From contig SJOL01006420.1 of NCBI GenBank assembly GCA_004794785.1, positions 6,435 through 70,434 on the forward strand: DNA of 64,000 nucleotides. Reading direction: 5' to 3'. The notes under the pieces were generated by a model. It searched no databases. It had not been told where the DNA came from and saw nothing but the letters and a program-made list of their open reading frames with translations. The translations under genes were made by a program, and so were the position numbers. The DNA is from Opisthorchis felineus. Lineage: Eukaryota > Platyhelminthes > Trematoda > Opisthorchiida > Opisthorchiidae. This document shows positions 24,723 through 37,900 of this stretch, piece by piece (the first letter of the stretch is position 1; each line of letters opens with the position of its first letter).

Positions 24723-26693
24723 TGTTTGTTGTCCGATGTTTTTGTTATCACAGAATTATTTACCGGATCATAAAGGCTGCATATAAAACGCCAGTCATCT
24801 TTCTCCATAGCTATCCAACTTGACCGCGGATATTAAATGTTTAAAAACGGCTAATAACCTCAGGTTAATAACACTTTGTCAGCATTGAAGCTTGTAATTG
24901 AGTTCCACAGACTTCGTTATCCTTGTTGAGTTGGTTACAACATATGCTAGAACACAAACTTCCAAGCAAATTACTGTCTCCCCTAGCCTCTGTAATGAGA
25001 GCTTCGGAACGTAACTGTCTGGCCTGAAAGCGCCTTTAATGAGCACTGTGCTGTCTGGACGATTTCCGGGCTGTGACTTGTATGCCGCGAATCACTTGGT
25101 GATTGGCATGGCGTCGCTTTTTGGCTAGTCTTCGTTTTCTAGGTTTGTGCAAACTGCTGCGGACCTATCTTGCTCTGACGCGATACTCAAATGTGCACAG
25201 TTTAGTCGCACTCAAATGCAAGTCTTCCTCAGAGTCAGCGGCCTTGTTCCCCGTCGTTGTCCCTCCCATCTACTCCATTTCCTAAGTGAGACACCTTCAT
25301 TGTACGTAGTGCGGTAAGACTAGTGAGAATTCACCGAGCAGATCGTTCGGACTTCCTTAGTCGCACTAGCTCGATATCCGCAGAACTTATAGGACGGCTG
25401 TTGCTTCTGATTCATGGTTCAACTGTACCGATTTCGATGCCTCCTAATTCCTTGGTCCCTATATCCCATGTGGTTCGTCATGGGCACGTGTCGAGCTGAA
25501 CTACGACGGGAAATTGAAGAACAAAAGATGCACCCACTTGTGTGAATATCTTTGAGAAGCTGCGGAACAGCTGGTACGAAACGGTTTGTATTTACCTACT
25601 GGCGCTTCCAATTTTCTGCTGGTATTAGGTGATTTGTCCTTCAGTGGTGCTAGCAAAGGTGGGCTCCAAGATCCTCACTCAGACCCTTCTCCAGTTGACT
25701 GTGACCGCTGATGCATTATCCTTGAAAAACTTATGAACAGTCAGAGGCTTTAGGTGCACCTGCTATGCGCAGGAGCATCATGTTTCCGGAGGCTATGCCA
25801 TAATTTCTGACAGCCGGGTGGATCAGACAGCTGAGTCAATTGCTCAAAATGGGGTACTTCAAGCAACCTTTTCCCCTCACCTGGGCAACTAAGAAGTGCC
25901 TTCCCCTTGCAACAACCTTTAAGCACACACCTCATGACTCATCTAACTGTCTATTGCCTCACTGTTTTCAGACGTCCAGACATCTGGCTAGTAAAGTCAA
26001 CAAAAACCGATCCCCTAATAAATTCGGAAGATCATTTCCGCGTCCTGACTCTACCACAGAGGGTGTAACAGGCCTTTCTTGCTCATGCCTAGGTTTCGCT
26101 TTCTGTCGATGTATGTTGGGTCTGCAAAACACATGCAAGACCCCAGCTCGACCGTGCATCGAAAACTACTTTGGATGAACCCTCATTCATTGCATTTCTC
26201 GGACATCTGCTACTTCTGCCGCGCTTGTGCTGGAGGCCGAAATTGATTCCTTGAAGTGGACACCAGTAAATTGTTTCATGTACGCTGTTAGGTTTGTCGA
26301 TTGCTTCGGTCACATATTGTAATTCTAACGAGTGAAATGATTGCTCAAGGCTCACGAGATTGGTAGTTTTGAGAGAAGCGGTAAACAAAACTTCCTACTT
26401 GCTAAATCGATGTTACGTGTCGATCAAGGGTTTAAATTAGTGTAGGTAAGTAAAATGACCGACGGACACAAATGTGAGCTTATTTTTGGTCCGGTTCCTA
26501 ACACCTCAGTTCGGGCTTCCTATTGGGTGTCGTCTGTAAGTTTTTGTTGGTCTGTATGGTGGGTCGATGCAGTGACATAGGGATTATGCGGGGTACATCG
26601 GTTTTGTCGGAACTCGGTTTTCTACTTTGCATCCAAACCATGACTGCTAATACCTTTTGACTAGTGACTTCACTCTGTCTTGTGTCAACCCGG

Positions 26694-26957
26694 TTACTTT
26701 AAAACGCTGTCCACACGATCATCAGCGTCAAAATCCTCTATCCTATTCCCGCCAAAATGCTTGGCGATTTCCACAACCTCGGCCATCAGTCGCTGTAGTG
26801 ATCGTAGGCTTCGCTTAATGACTGCTTTGTGTCTGGTGAATGCCACCGCCGAGCCTTTCACCAGCGCTTGATATTCATCTGCGTTTTTCGGTGGATTATT
26901 TATTCTTCTCATGTGCTCACCAGTTCTAGTGTTTAGTTTCCAGACTCTCTGTCCCAT
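26694..26957 (-). CDS. Small hypothetical ORF, 87 residues
   Basis: A complete ATG-to-TAA frame on minus with protein-like composition: basic N-terminus (GQRVWKLNTRTGEHMRR), a helical centre (RSLRSLQRLMAEVVEIA) and an acidic end (IEDFDADDRVDSVLK). I do not recognise it. No poly(A) signal was seen close behind it. It lies just upstream of an RTE fragment on the other strand, so it may be a captured retroposed piece, an exon of a minus-strand gene, or chance. Confidence 0.3.
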   Translation of the reverse strand: MGQRVWKLNTRTGEHMRRINNPPKNADEYQALVKGSAVAFTRHKAVIKRSLRSLQRLMAEVVEIAKHFGGNRIEDFDADDRVDSVLK

Positions 26958-26989
26958 GTAGACCTTAGTTCAATCGTTGCAACTCTGGA

Positions 26990-27630
26990 TGGAATTGAGC
27001 TGGAACCTCATGCTTGCGGATAAGGCGTCTGGACAAATTTGTTTATCTGGGTAGCTGTGTCTGTCCGAGTAGTTTATCCAAAGACGATAATTCTGTCTGA
27101 ATCTAGAGGGCAAAGCAGCCATTGCTAACATGCGTCACCTGTGGCGTAGGCGTGACATGAGCTTTTCTGTCGAGAGTCGAGTTTACAATGCTGCGGTGCG
27201 CTCCATCTTACGTGGGTCAGACGTCTGGTCGCTACGCACTGACGTAAAAGAAAACCTTCAGTATCCGATCATCGTTGTCTTTGGAGGATTAACTAAACCT
27301 GATGGGGACATGGGATCAGTTGTGCTGAAGTATATCGAATGGTTTTCGGAGGAAACAACGCCCGCGATAGATGAACCAATCATGTTCTATAGGTTGTGCT
27401 AGTTTGATTACGTGCTGCATATTCCAGCCGACTTTCTCGGATAACCCCTTTCGCAAAACCATGCGGAAGGCTGAAACGATCCATGGGAGGTCAGGTAATG
27501 ACATGACAGTGAACTATGGATGCCGTTACCAGCAAACTCAGCTGCCCTGATCATTGCCGCCTCCCTGGATGGGGACCCTGAGACAGAACACATCGATGGT
27601 TAGAGACATTGACAGACCTGGTCAAGTGTG
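26990..27630 (+). mobile_element. RTE retrotransposon, C-terminal fragment
   Basis: Translation shows the region after the reverse transcriptase: AAIANMRHLWRRRDMSFSV, SRVYNAAVRSILRGSDVW, then decayed matches to the GHVLRIPA block and the final GWGPR-type block. There are stops and frameshifts throughout. The catalytic RT part is missing. Confidence 0.8.
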
Positions 27631-27774
27631 CTCAATGGCGCGCATGTATTCAAGCTGTTGCCTTCAATGCATAGTTTCCCTTTCCAATCTCCCCAGTGAA
27701 ATGTCCACTGTCGCTCCTGAATTTCCGCGTCAATTATGTGAGCTACCTTATGCGTAGCTATCTACTGCTATCTC

Positions 27775-27948
27775 CGCTCGAAATTGCTCAGTGGTTAAGG
27801 CTCAAACCTGCCGACCAGAAGGCCGAACCCAACCTCTGCATCTCGACTGCTCTTGTTTAGGCTTCAGCATCCTGGCAGTATTTCAGCCCTCGTGCTTTCT
27901 TCGAATAGCATAGCAGCCATATACCGAACGATTATTACAGCTGAATGA
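27775..27948 (+). repeat. tRNA-derived SINE copy
   Basis: A box (TTGCTCAGTGGTTAAGG), a B box that has lost several bases (GGCCGAACCC), the CTCGACTGCTC spacer, GGCAGTATTTCAGCCCTCG and the terminal CAGCTGAATGATT. Confidence 0.85.
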
Positions 27949-28109
27949 TTTTTATTTCCCCAGGCCATCGGGGAACGAAACTGGCAGCTATAACCAGTGT
28001 GCAACACTTACGCGGTTTTATGACTGAAGATGATGTTGGTGGGGATGTTGAGGATGGGGACGTATTTCTTATCCCGTGGACGCACACGGATCTGTGGGAA
28101 ACTTCCTCC

Positions 28110-28790
28110 TAAGTTCACTACATCCGGCGGTGTCATACGACAGTACATTTTGTCGTTTCTAATCTTCGTCTTCCTAGTCGATGTCCTGCCTGAATCTTAC
28201 CTACATTCAACACCTCCGCAATCGAACTACTTTCCGAAAGTTGGATTACAAAAATCGGGTACACTGATGATATCGCTTTTTTTTGCCAGACCCTGTAGGA
28301 ATGCTAACCGGTTCAAGTGTTCTGCATTGTTGGGTATGCGCCTCACACCTGCAAGATGTAAAGTGTTACTGCAAAACTGAGTGGGATCAAATCCACGGCT
28401 CCTGCTCGCACGCAAACCTGTAGATATGGTAAGTAAAATCGTCTATCTGGATAGCTTCATCAGCCCGGGCGGACCGGCGGAAGACGGAAGTACTATCTGA
28501 ATCCGGCGGACCATGGTTGGTGATGTTGGCCAACCTCTGACGTTGTCCTGCCTAGGTGACGTCAGTTTGACTGTCGAGGGTAGAGTGTATACTAGTTAGG
28601 TTCGACCCATCTTACTTTATGCATCAGAGACATGAGAACTGTGTTGAAAATCTACTAAGACTGTGTTTGATAATCAGTCCCTCCCGAAGTGTTGCTCGGG
28701 TGTTTTGGGAACATTAGATCAGTAATCCTGACGTACTCCAGATGGTTTTTATCAGCAAGGTGAGATCCCAGAATTCCTAATTCTAGGCAA
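28110..28790 (+). mobile_element. RTE retrotransposon, RT and C-terminal fragment
   Basis: A second, different RTE copy starting in the RT palm region. It shows SGGVIRQYI (family SGVRQGC), MRLTPARCKVLLQ, VYLDSFISPGG, SLTVEGRVYTS and RSVARVFWEH. Several stops and frameshifts; not functional. Confidence 0.8.
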
Positions 28791-29593
28791 AGTAACTCTC
28801 CCTCAATAGGTAGGCTGGTCAAACACCATAGGTTACCCTGGTTAGGCCGTATACTTCATATTCCAGAGGACTGTTCGCCTCGCACAGCCATCTTCGCGCA
28901 TCCATATATCAGATGAAGACGACCCAGAGGCGTCCAGTCCATAACTTGATATCGAAGCATGAAAGTTCCTATGGATTAGCAGAGTCGCATTGGTAACTGC
29001 CGGCTTCGCGGATGGAGACCTCGAGATTGGACTGATTAATAGTAGATAGGGCGCTGTCACCTAGCTCTCTCACTTGCTTCGTTATCATACAAACAGAATA
29101 ATTTAACTTCAACGAGCTGTTTGGGCAATCGCCTCCAGCGCGTGACTGTCATTTTCCTTATCCAAGTTGAAGGAAGCTTAGCAACTGTTACTGTGCCTCG
29201 ATGCGTGGCTCACGATTGACTACACGACAGATTGACTCTCGCGTATTTTTGCAAGTGTCGGATTATCCTTTTAGTGCAACCACAAATCACTTTTACGCCA
29301 TTGTACGCAAGGAGTGCTAGTATGTCCCATTAGTTCTCCTCCTTCACATTACATGACTGAAAGCGACTCATAGTGAACTGAATGGTGTGAACCACTGCTT
29401 TGTTGAAGTCTTCTAACTTCTCTTCGACTTTTAGCAGTGCGTGGTGATGTTAATTGCTCTATCCCTGAAGCTTTACGTCAACTTACTGAGGATCGCTCAG
29501 CTTCGCCAGTTTTCTGAAAACATTATCTGCCCATGTGAACCCATTTTCATGTACTGGCATCTTGACTGTCCACTTGAGTTTTTTTCGTTTTAG

Positions 29594-32500
29594 GCTACCG
29601 CCGACAATCCTTATCTTACTAAGCACTTTGCTAACCGAGTTTTGAGCAGCACTCGGATTTCCGAAGCCGAGCACGATGACAATGTCCAGAAGACTGTCCC
29701 TCAGCGTCGTCGTCGGTTGCGCTTGTTAGACGAAGATGAAGATGAGGATTACGATCCACAGGACATTGAAAATATCGGTCCTTCCTTAGCCAGTTTTCCT
29801 CTTTTACCCTCGTCTATTCCTGTTCCGGAGGTCAGTGCTGATGAAAATGAAGAAAGTGCTGAGGATGAGGACGAGGAACCTGGATCTTCGGATTCCAGTC
29901 GTTCTGGATTTGTTGAATCTGAAGAGGAAGAATATTTCGCTCCCTCGAAATATGGTTATAAAGAACGATCGGGTGAACGCCACCTTGATATTAGTCGCGG
30001 TTTACCAACGCCTACAGACGAACGCCGTCGAGCAGAGCCTGAAGTATCCCAAGGCGATGCCCCCAGAGACGAAGGTTAGTACTCATTTGCGTCGATTCCA
30101 TCGTTTGATGATCGCCTGCATAGGAATAATCTTGCAGCTGACGACAACCCGTGCTAAGCATGCAACATGATTTTGAATTTCTCTCCTACCTTAAGTCTTT
30201 TGTTATGAACTTCACAATTCATCACAATTTCCATATGAACTCCCATTCTCTCGTTTTTTGTGTGGTCACCCCAAGAACAGTGGGCGAACCCGCCTAGTCG
30301 TAGTCTTTTCATTGTGGTCGACTCACGCTTAACCAGGACATTTGGAAATTCAGGTGGATTGAATTCGAAGTGAAAGACCCAGTTTACGTTCCTACGGGCA
30401 TCTGCAACTTTGCTGTAGAACTCGTCCATAAAACGCATTCACGTTGGTCCGTACAATAAAAATCATATATCTTGCTCATCTTGGCGTACATTTGCCGAAG
30501 TCTAGCACAACTGGTATGCTGCACTCATTCGCAAATTAAGTTGGTGTTAACAGAGACTCAACTAAATCCCAGCTGAATCTCGTTTAGGATACTTTTCAAA
30601 TAGCTTTACTGCATAGAAGCCTCCTCATGTTTCAGTTGGGACGATATTCGATATATCTTGGCATAACATATACTGTCACAGCCTTTTTATCTCAAACCTT
30701 TCCTATCTGAATTCCTTCCCCTCCCCCATTACGTTGTGAAAGTGTTGTTTTGAGTACACGCAGGTCACGGTGCAGTAAACCAGTGTACAGAGGGTTCTTA
30801 AAAACGGATAGCACACGTCACATTTAGTACGTAAACGGTTCCTCCGTACTAACGTGTGGGCATGTTAACATTCTGACAACCAGCCGGTCTGTAACCGAAC
30901 GTCTATGCGGTTAGTTTCGACCGCACATCCCTTCGCTCAAGACAAAGGAGTTCTTTCCAAAATCGCCAAAGTAGAGAACCCATTTTGAGAGGGTGCGGTG
31001 ATGCCCCACCCCTTCCACAAACACAGCTAGGTACCAGTCATGCTGCCACAAAAACCTACGTATCATGATATTTTTGAGAGACCCTGCAATACATTCACAC
31101 ACTGCTGGGTCGTGGCGCTGAGCACCACCTTGTCACTCTCAGCTAAGCTACAGTTGCTAATCCGTCTGGTAGTTCATCATATACTGTAACAAGCGACATG
31201 TTATCTAAGGAGCCTTTCTCACAGATTTTGCTTTGCAAACTTACAGTCTTGACAAATAAGGAATGTTACTTTTGACAAATGCACTCATTTGTGTGCCGAT
31301 TTGGTCTTCACCGGAGACTCACCTGAGACCTAGCTGAATCTCTCGTTTATGATGTTCTCACTTAACTGAATGTGCTGCACCAGCCGCCTCATGTTTCAGT
31401 GGGTACCATATTCGAGATATCGCAATACATTGAATTGACGAAGTACACTACTCAAAAGGTTGCTGAGAACTCTTCAACAGCCCACGATCGGCTTCGCACT
31501 TCTTGGGGCTCATTATGTAGAGGCAGTCCCCGGATCTCCACTAACCTTGTATTCTGCGTGAACATCAAATTGTAACCACTGACTAGTGGCTCCAATGAAC
31601 CTGACGAATGTGACCACAAAAAACTCATTGTTAACCCATCGGATAGAAACTACAGCAGTCCCAGTACCTGCGGTACGTTTCATTCAGACAAACATTGGAT
31701 GAACAGAACAGCATCGGGTCACCCTTATTCAGCCCTGACTGATACCGAACTCAGAACTAAGCAACATTGCGAGCAACATCTCACGTTTATGGGCCAAATC
31801 GAGAGTCATATCGAACTTTATTTCAATGGCATCTGAACGCCGACGACCGTTTAGGCACTGTCGCATCAGCCTTGTTCCTATTGATCTGTTTGTGGTCAAT
31901 AAGCTCAGTTGTATTTTGTGTGGAATTCTTATCAAGAAAGAGCGTTTTTTGGTGAGCTCGCTGTTTATCTATCCACCAAAAATACACAAAACCAGCCACC
32001 GCGGTATCGTCGAAACGGTTATCTGGAGTTTTTAGTTGAACTCTGGTACTATTGTCTACCAGCTAACCGAGAAGGTAACACATCTTCAGAGGAGGTCACC
32101 CATCAGAAGAGCCCAGTTACGGCCGGTAACTTGAGATTTGGATTAACTTCTAAACCCTAAAGAAATAAGCCCCAAACCCAAGCTTTTAATGAGATTGGCA
32201 GGCACATTTAGATAAAAGTCCCATCGAGGAGCGAGCAAGGAATCACTGGCTTTGTTTTTCTGGCTTGCTAAAAAGCGATCCTATTTTCCTGTTGAACGTT
32301 CTTCGGAAGTATCATTAGGCTCTCTCAAACAGCCGGGACCAAATGCTTGTTTTTGTCCTTCTATAGGTTTGTTCCTCCAGACGAATTCCCATATTCGGTG
32401 ATCCGATATAACGATAGTAGGCCTCACGGCCGACAGGGTTCGGTACCCTTTACCTATCCATCTCCTCCAGATTTATTCAGCACCTCATGACATGGATCTA

Positions 32501-33821
32501 CGTCAGACTGAAGACTGTCAAAATGTCTAGGTTCTTATGAATCGACGCTGTACAGTGAATGGGCCACTAACGCAAATCGAATGCTGCAAAGGGTGCGTTG
32601 TGAATGGCAAGTATGGTGAAAACGGCAAGCTTTTCGGAAACAGCGCTGTACAAAACAGTGGTATCTGCATAATTCTTTAATTGTTCATCATGTGGCATTT
32701 GGGTTGTCTGCCGCACTCTGGCTGACTGGCTTGCAAACGCCCCGTCACCATTCGGGGAGCCTTTTTTAGTGCGCGGCTGGTTTCTTAATTCCTCCAGTTC
32801 TGCTTGCGCTTGTATAGTTTCTAAATAGTAGTTAATATCCGCAACATGCTTGGTTGTTTGCGGATCGTCTGGTACTTAATTTGATTGGTCCTTTCGGCAT
32901 TTGTGTTGCGCTAGTTGGTAACTCTGCTACTCTATTCCGATTAGCCTCTTCTGCATTTTTGTAAACAGAATGGTTTTTCTGCATTTTCTTTATTCGGTTT
33001 TTACTGCTTCCCCCCTCCCAGAAGAAACTACCCGTCGCCTGAAAATTTTTTGCACTGTCTTCCCAGGTGGCCCATTCAAAGTAGGAGTTGAAAACATACA
33101 TGGAACGACCAAAGTTGCTCTCTTCGCCACGTAATTCTCTCTAAATGGTAGGCCGCTACCAAACAATATGAACTTTTTCTGGTGTGATCGTAAAAGACAC
33201 GCACCCTCCTCTATCATGACAAAACACACATAAAAGGCATGTTGCGATATTTTACTCGCCTGGGCAGAACTTACGCGCTACGAGCATTTTGAATAGATCG
33301 GGGTCTCTGGAGAGTATGGGAATAAGTAACTGTCGGGAAATTACTAGTTGGTGCGTGGTGAGGCTGAACGTTTTAGTCGGGAGGTTACAGGTTCGAAACT
33401 CCTCAAGTTTCATGAGATGCGCACTGCTGATGATCCCCACTAAGAATAAACCGCCGTGCACTGCTTCTGGACATGTCAGCATACCTTGTCCTCACTTACT
33501 AGACGACATCTCTCTTGAGAATCCAGATATTACTGATAGCTCTTCACTAGAACACCTCATTCTATCACGTATTAAGCTTTCTGGATCAGAGGAAGTCTTT
33601 GACTCCAGTGTAATAGAGTTGACGAGGAACTACGATCACTCTTCACTGGGGACTATGCAGACGTTTGCCTGTCGGCGTCCATTGAAGCGATACTGCTTAA
33701 CGAAAAATCGTGTTGGTACGCTCTTATGTTAATAAGTAAATTGGTTTTTTATTGTCTTCCCTGAATTTGCAGTCACTTCGAGCCGTACCTCTCCAACGAA
33801 GAATCAGTTCGAGTGTCTCTG
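29594..33821 (+). CDS. Acidic serine-rich protein, 5' end not found
   Basis: Three phase-matched exons: 29594-30074 (after a good TTTTTTTCGTTTTAG acceptor), 33503-33715, and 33773-33821 ending in TGA behind a 57-base AT-rich mini-intron. The product starts NPYLTKHFANRVLSS, has a basic patch (PQRRRRLRLL), then long acidic runs (DEDEDEDYDPQD, ESAEDEDEEP, ESEEEEY) and a charged tail. This suggests a disordered nuclear or chromatin protein, but I recognise no family. The phase at 30074 and 33715 is also compatible with joining to 34950, the second base of a TIPIN codon, so these exons could instead be an N-terminal extension of TIPIN. I prefer a separate gene because TIPIN has its own in-frame ATG and a near-normal length without them. 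The intron holds PLE relics, the long repeat and a hammerhead SINE. Confidence 0.5.
30480..30680 (-). mobile_element. PLE terminal-repeat fragment
   Basis: In plus order it shares CACTCATTCGCAAATT, CCCAGCTGAATCTCGTTTA, CCTCATGTTTCAGTTGG and CGATATTCGATATATC with the longer copy at 31.3 kb. The hammerhead part is absent. Confidence 0.6.
31295..31575 (-). mobile_element. PLE terminal repeat with decayed hammerhead
   Basis: One of the fullest copies. Read on minus it gives the hammerhead region (31482-31520), TTCAGCAACC, the GATATCTCGAATATGG block, ATGAGGCGGCTGGTGCAGC and the tail AATGAGTGCATTTG. The core CTGATGA is changed to ATAATGA and stem II is broken, so the ribozyme should be dead. Confidence 0.7.
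31870..32890 (+). repeat. Long dispersed repeat, copy 1
   Basis: About 1 kb that matches, in reverse complement, 48490-49510. The best-conserved part is 32040-32270 (GGTACTATTGTCTACCAGCT, GAGGAGGTCACCCATCAGAA, AATAAGCCCCAAACCCAAGC). I see no intact ORF in either copy. A short related end (TATAGTTTCTAAACAG) also occurs near 39620. It may be the inner part of a PLE or another element; I cannot classify it. Confidence 0.75.
33330..33462 (+). repeat. Hammerhead-type SINE, ribozyme decayed
   Basis: B box GGTTCGAAACTCC, then GCACTG, an intact CTGATGA at 33427, a weak stem II and AATAAAC in place of GAAAC, and a closing GTGC that pairs with GCAC. The cleavage triplet is GCC, not GTC. Probably inactive. 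It ends about 40 bases before the acceptor of the 33503 exon. Confidence 0.6.
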
Positions 33822-34936
33822 AATGCTGTTTCTTATCAAAGTAGAACACTGCGCTCCACACTACTCATGAATGTAAAAGGCGATAAAAGCATTAAGCAGT
33901 TTATGCGGGAGTGTGCCATTTCCAACGCTCTTGTCAACCTCTATTACGGTCAGTATGACCTATGTTTACATTAGAATTGGAGTATGTGAGAGTGGTTCGT
34001 ACGTTCGTTTCCAGTGTGATGCGTGTTGTGGCTGATAGGAACGTTCCAACCCATGCCATCCCGCACAAATGGTCTCTTTCGTCGCTATTCAATGTGAACG
34101 CTTTTGGTTCGTTGCCTTGCATCTAGGGTACTTTCCATGTCTATCAGCCAAAAGCCTGCTGATGTCAACAATGCAAAGCTCACCATTTTTTCCAGTGGAA
34201 TTCGTATCTGAGACGCAAAAACTCTGAGATTATTTCAGAGACCTCACCTTCCGAACATAGGAATCCGTCTCATCAAATTTATCCGAAGTACCGATCATGC
34301 AACAAAATTGTACATACTTATCTTTAGGTATTTTTATGCGTTTTCTTTCTTTAAACGATTGGTAATCTCTCACGCACCAATCACATTCTTGAGGTTGTAC
34401 AACAATTTCCTTTCTCCCACGGTTTTCCTAAGTTTAGTAATCAAGTAATCAATGACGCGAGCACGCGTGTCTTGCGGATGGTATAGTGCTTCAAACTTGC
34501 TAAGAACGAAGTACTTCCAACTTCAAAATCCCCCAGGGGGCAAAATATCCTCTAGGTCAAGGATGATTACTCCTAACCACGTGATCAATTGATCTCAAGC
34601 GAGCAACTCTACTTAATATTGCTGTCCATAATCCTTGCTCTTCGGTTCGTTACATTTGAAGGGCACTGCTGGCGCAGTGATTCAGGCAAACATTCTCCTG
34701 AAAAACTCAACTAATGGGTGGTAATATACGCTTAGTTTGTTCCGAGTTTAAGAGTTGAGTTCCCTCGTGATTTTGCCGACCTCAACCAATGGCTTTTCTA
34801 CCTGTTCCTACACATTACCTACCTTCTGTGGAGCGTCTATCATAATTCTACTGGTCTTTACGAGATTCCTACGCGTCTGAAATTCCTGGATGGCATACTA
34901 TGGTTCGGACAATAGTTTGTTCTCATTCTAATTCCT

Positions 34937-37900
34937 ATGTCACCTTCAGACGTGGACGAAGATGTTCTCAACCGATTACGAAGGCTTGCCAAGGGTGCAG
35001 CAAAGAAGACCGTGCAGCATCCACGCCCAAAGTTGGATCCACAAACGTGAGTTTTTATTATGTGATCTGAGCTGTGCGACTGCACTAGGTATGCAGTTAA
35101 CACGTTTCGGACCTGATACCTCATCCCCATTGTCATATGAGAAGAATAAGTCTCTAACTCTATGTTAGTGTGAGAATTTGTGATGCGTGGCCCTCAGCGA
35201 CTTAGTTTCACAATACTGATCAGAGTACGATGAAATGTTTAAGATAATCTCTCTATTGTCCTACGCTGACACCGCTTTCATGCCCACTTTTTGAGCTCGA
35301 GATAGCTCAGTGGCTAAGGTGCCAACTTACGGCCCAGAACGTCCATGGTTCGAACCTAACCCCGGCATCCCGAATGTTGCTGTCTAGACTTGAGCAACTT
35401 GGTAGTACCACAGGCTTCAAGCCTCCTTCAGGTGTCATGGCAGCTAGGCTCCAGAAAGGTGTTACAGCTGAGCGGTTGTATGTTCACGTTACCGGGCTTT
35501 ACTGGTGTCCCAAACTCGACGAGCACTGTAGTGATCGGCCCCAGCTTCACCATCTTTCTGAATTGTGGCTGGCTTCCTCGTTGAATTTTATCTCTTTTTC
35601 AGGTTTGAAGCTTCGCCATCGTTCAGTTTTATTGAGCAACAGTTGTGCTTTACGTAAATTAATTTTCTTAATCTCATTTCCTTTTCGTCCCGCTTTAGTC
35701 TCCTAAGCGATAAGGGTCTACCTGCCTTGCTGGAAGACTTCAAGAAGGTCCATTTTCGAGGAAAAGGATTCGAAGTGGGTCTTAACTTTATTGTATCTTT
35801 TTTAATATTACCAGTGCGTTTGAACTTCCACCAGAATTACGCTGCTACGTATAAGAGACAATCATAGCGGCTACACATCTTCACTGTGCTTCATTGTAAC
35901 GGTCTTATGGTAACTAGGCGAATATGACGACGGGGGGTTCGATGTAACGTGCCGTCACACAATTGAAACATCAAGAGCCAATATGCGACCTTGGACTGAG
36001 CGCTTTAGATAAACCGTGAATGTGAAACGAGCCACAGGACGCAGAACCACAGAGCATCCTCAGAAAGTAGTGTTTATGTTGATCCCTGTGGGCCAGTCTT
36101 TATATTCCATGAGTTGATTGCACTCTCTCACCATACGTCTCTGTGAAACAATAGATGAAAGCGTTTTGGAGAATCAATCGATATCAGAGCCATTTGCGTG
36201 CAGTTCGCCTAGAGTCCTCTTTTCAATAGGGCTATTAGCATAGAATTCACACGTAGCATAGTGTTCAAGCTAAACATGACCACATGCGCGGTCATTCATC
36301 GCAGTTAGTACTGGTGAATCGATGAAAACTCAGGTGTCTCGTTCACCCATTATTATCTACCGTGCCACAATTCCCTTTGAATAACGCTTCAGAATTTTAC
36401 AGTATCATATGGTTTAAATCCCTTTCACGAAAGGTATGCTGGCCAATAACTCCATCGTACATTTCATCTTGGAATGTTGGTTTTTCGGTGAGATGAATCA
36501 GTAGTGTTTGGTATCGAGCCGAGACAGCTCAGTGGTTAAGGTGCGAACTCACTGACTGGAAGGTCCGTGGTTTGAACCCAACCTCTGCACCTCGACTGCT
36601 CCTGTCTAAGCTTAGGCAATTTGGCAATATCTCAGCCCTCGTGCTTCCTTCTGGTGGCATGGCAGTTAGGTACCAAAAGAGTGTTCCAGCTGAATGATTG
36701 AGTAATAATTCAACAAAGCGGAAGGGACTGTCTATATTTTCACCAACACCCCGAGCGGGCCTGTCTGATTTTGTGACATCTCATTCTGCTACCCTTCGTC
36801 ATCGTGTTTAGTATGTCTGGACATTTCTCTTAGTATCAGCCACCCGGTCCCCACTAGTTGAGGTTGTCCGAACGATTGTTCGCTTGCCAGTCTTCCTATA
36901 AGAGAGGAAATTATTATGTGGGAGTCGATTTCCCAGCATATTGGCCTCTATCAACGAATCAGTCTTATCGGTCTTCTGCGATCTCCCCCGACAATTTATT
37001 TGATGCTTGTTCTGGAACAGGCAAACAGCATTGTTCCGTTCAGTCACTAAAGCAGCCGTTTTTCCTCTGTTGCTGCGTCTAACTTGTGATTGTAGCAGGA
37101 AAACGATGGCGAACCTCCAAAAACATGTCGGAGACCTTATGCGAAGCGTACCACTGTAAAGCATGTGCACCGAAGACACACTCGTGCGAAATGGGCGATC
37201 AAACGTGTTTAGTCGTTGAGTTCACACCGTAGAACGGTCCAAGTTTACTTTGGCACCAGCCCATTTTCATCCAGCGATTTATTTGACCAATCACACGTCA
37301 GTTAGACCTCATCAGGCCTACTAGGAGACCTCTGTCCAACAATTACACGAGAAGTTTAGTTGCTTGTTTATTTCTCTAAACTGTTATCTTTTCTTCGTTT
37401 ACAGTTTCAAGATCTCGATCGTCTATTGTTCGTTTACGAAGCATGGGCAAACCGCCTTTTGCCAAAATCCAGTTTTCCAGAAATCGTAGAACGACTGGAA
37501 AAAGTTGGTACTCGCCGAGAAATTCAAGTGGCATTGCATCGTTTGCGTAACGGTATATGGCCTCCTTATATGAGTGTGGAGCAAGTGGAAGATGAAGAGG
37601 ACTCAGACTTGCCAATGAATGAACTGGGTCCGCCAGCAGAAGTGGAGGATGAAGAGGCAGCCTGGGAGCGTGCTTTACGTACGATGCCTGCGGCTCCTGA
37701 GGTACAATATGTCCTCTACCATGAATGGTCTGTTAGTTGTGGTTGTCTGTGTTTTAAATCCCTGTCGATTATCTTTCTGTTTAATGAATAGGTTTTAAGC
37801 TTCTGTCAATCTATACCATGGGGCCGTCTTGTTACTTTCGGTGATCTAAGAGATGACATGCTGCTTCTATATTCTGGCTGATAAGTAAAGCACTCGTCAA

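Noticed and set aside
25840..26178. 112-codon plus-strand ORF, with minus-strand ORFs over the same DNA
   Set aside because: Both strands are open, composition is low-information, and no domain or splice signal supports either.
33773..33972. An open frame with protein-like sequence (FEPYLSNEESVRVSLNAV) after the 33772 acceptor
   Set aside because: It needs phase 2 from the previous exon, but the 33503-33715 exon ends in phase 1, which instead gives a short tail and stop at 33821. No family recognised.
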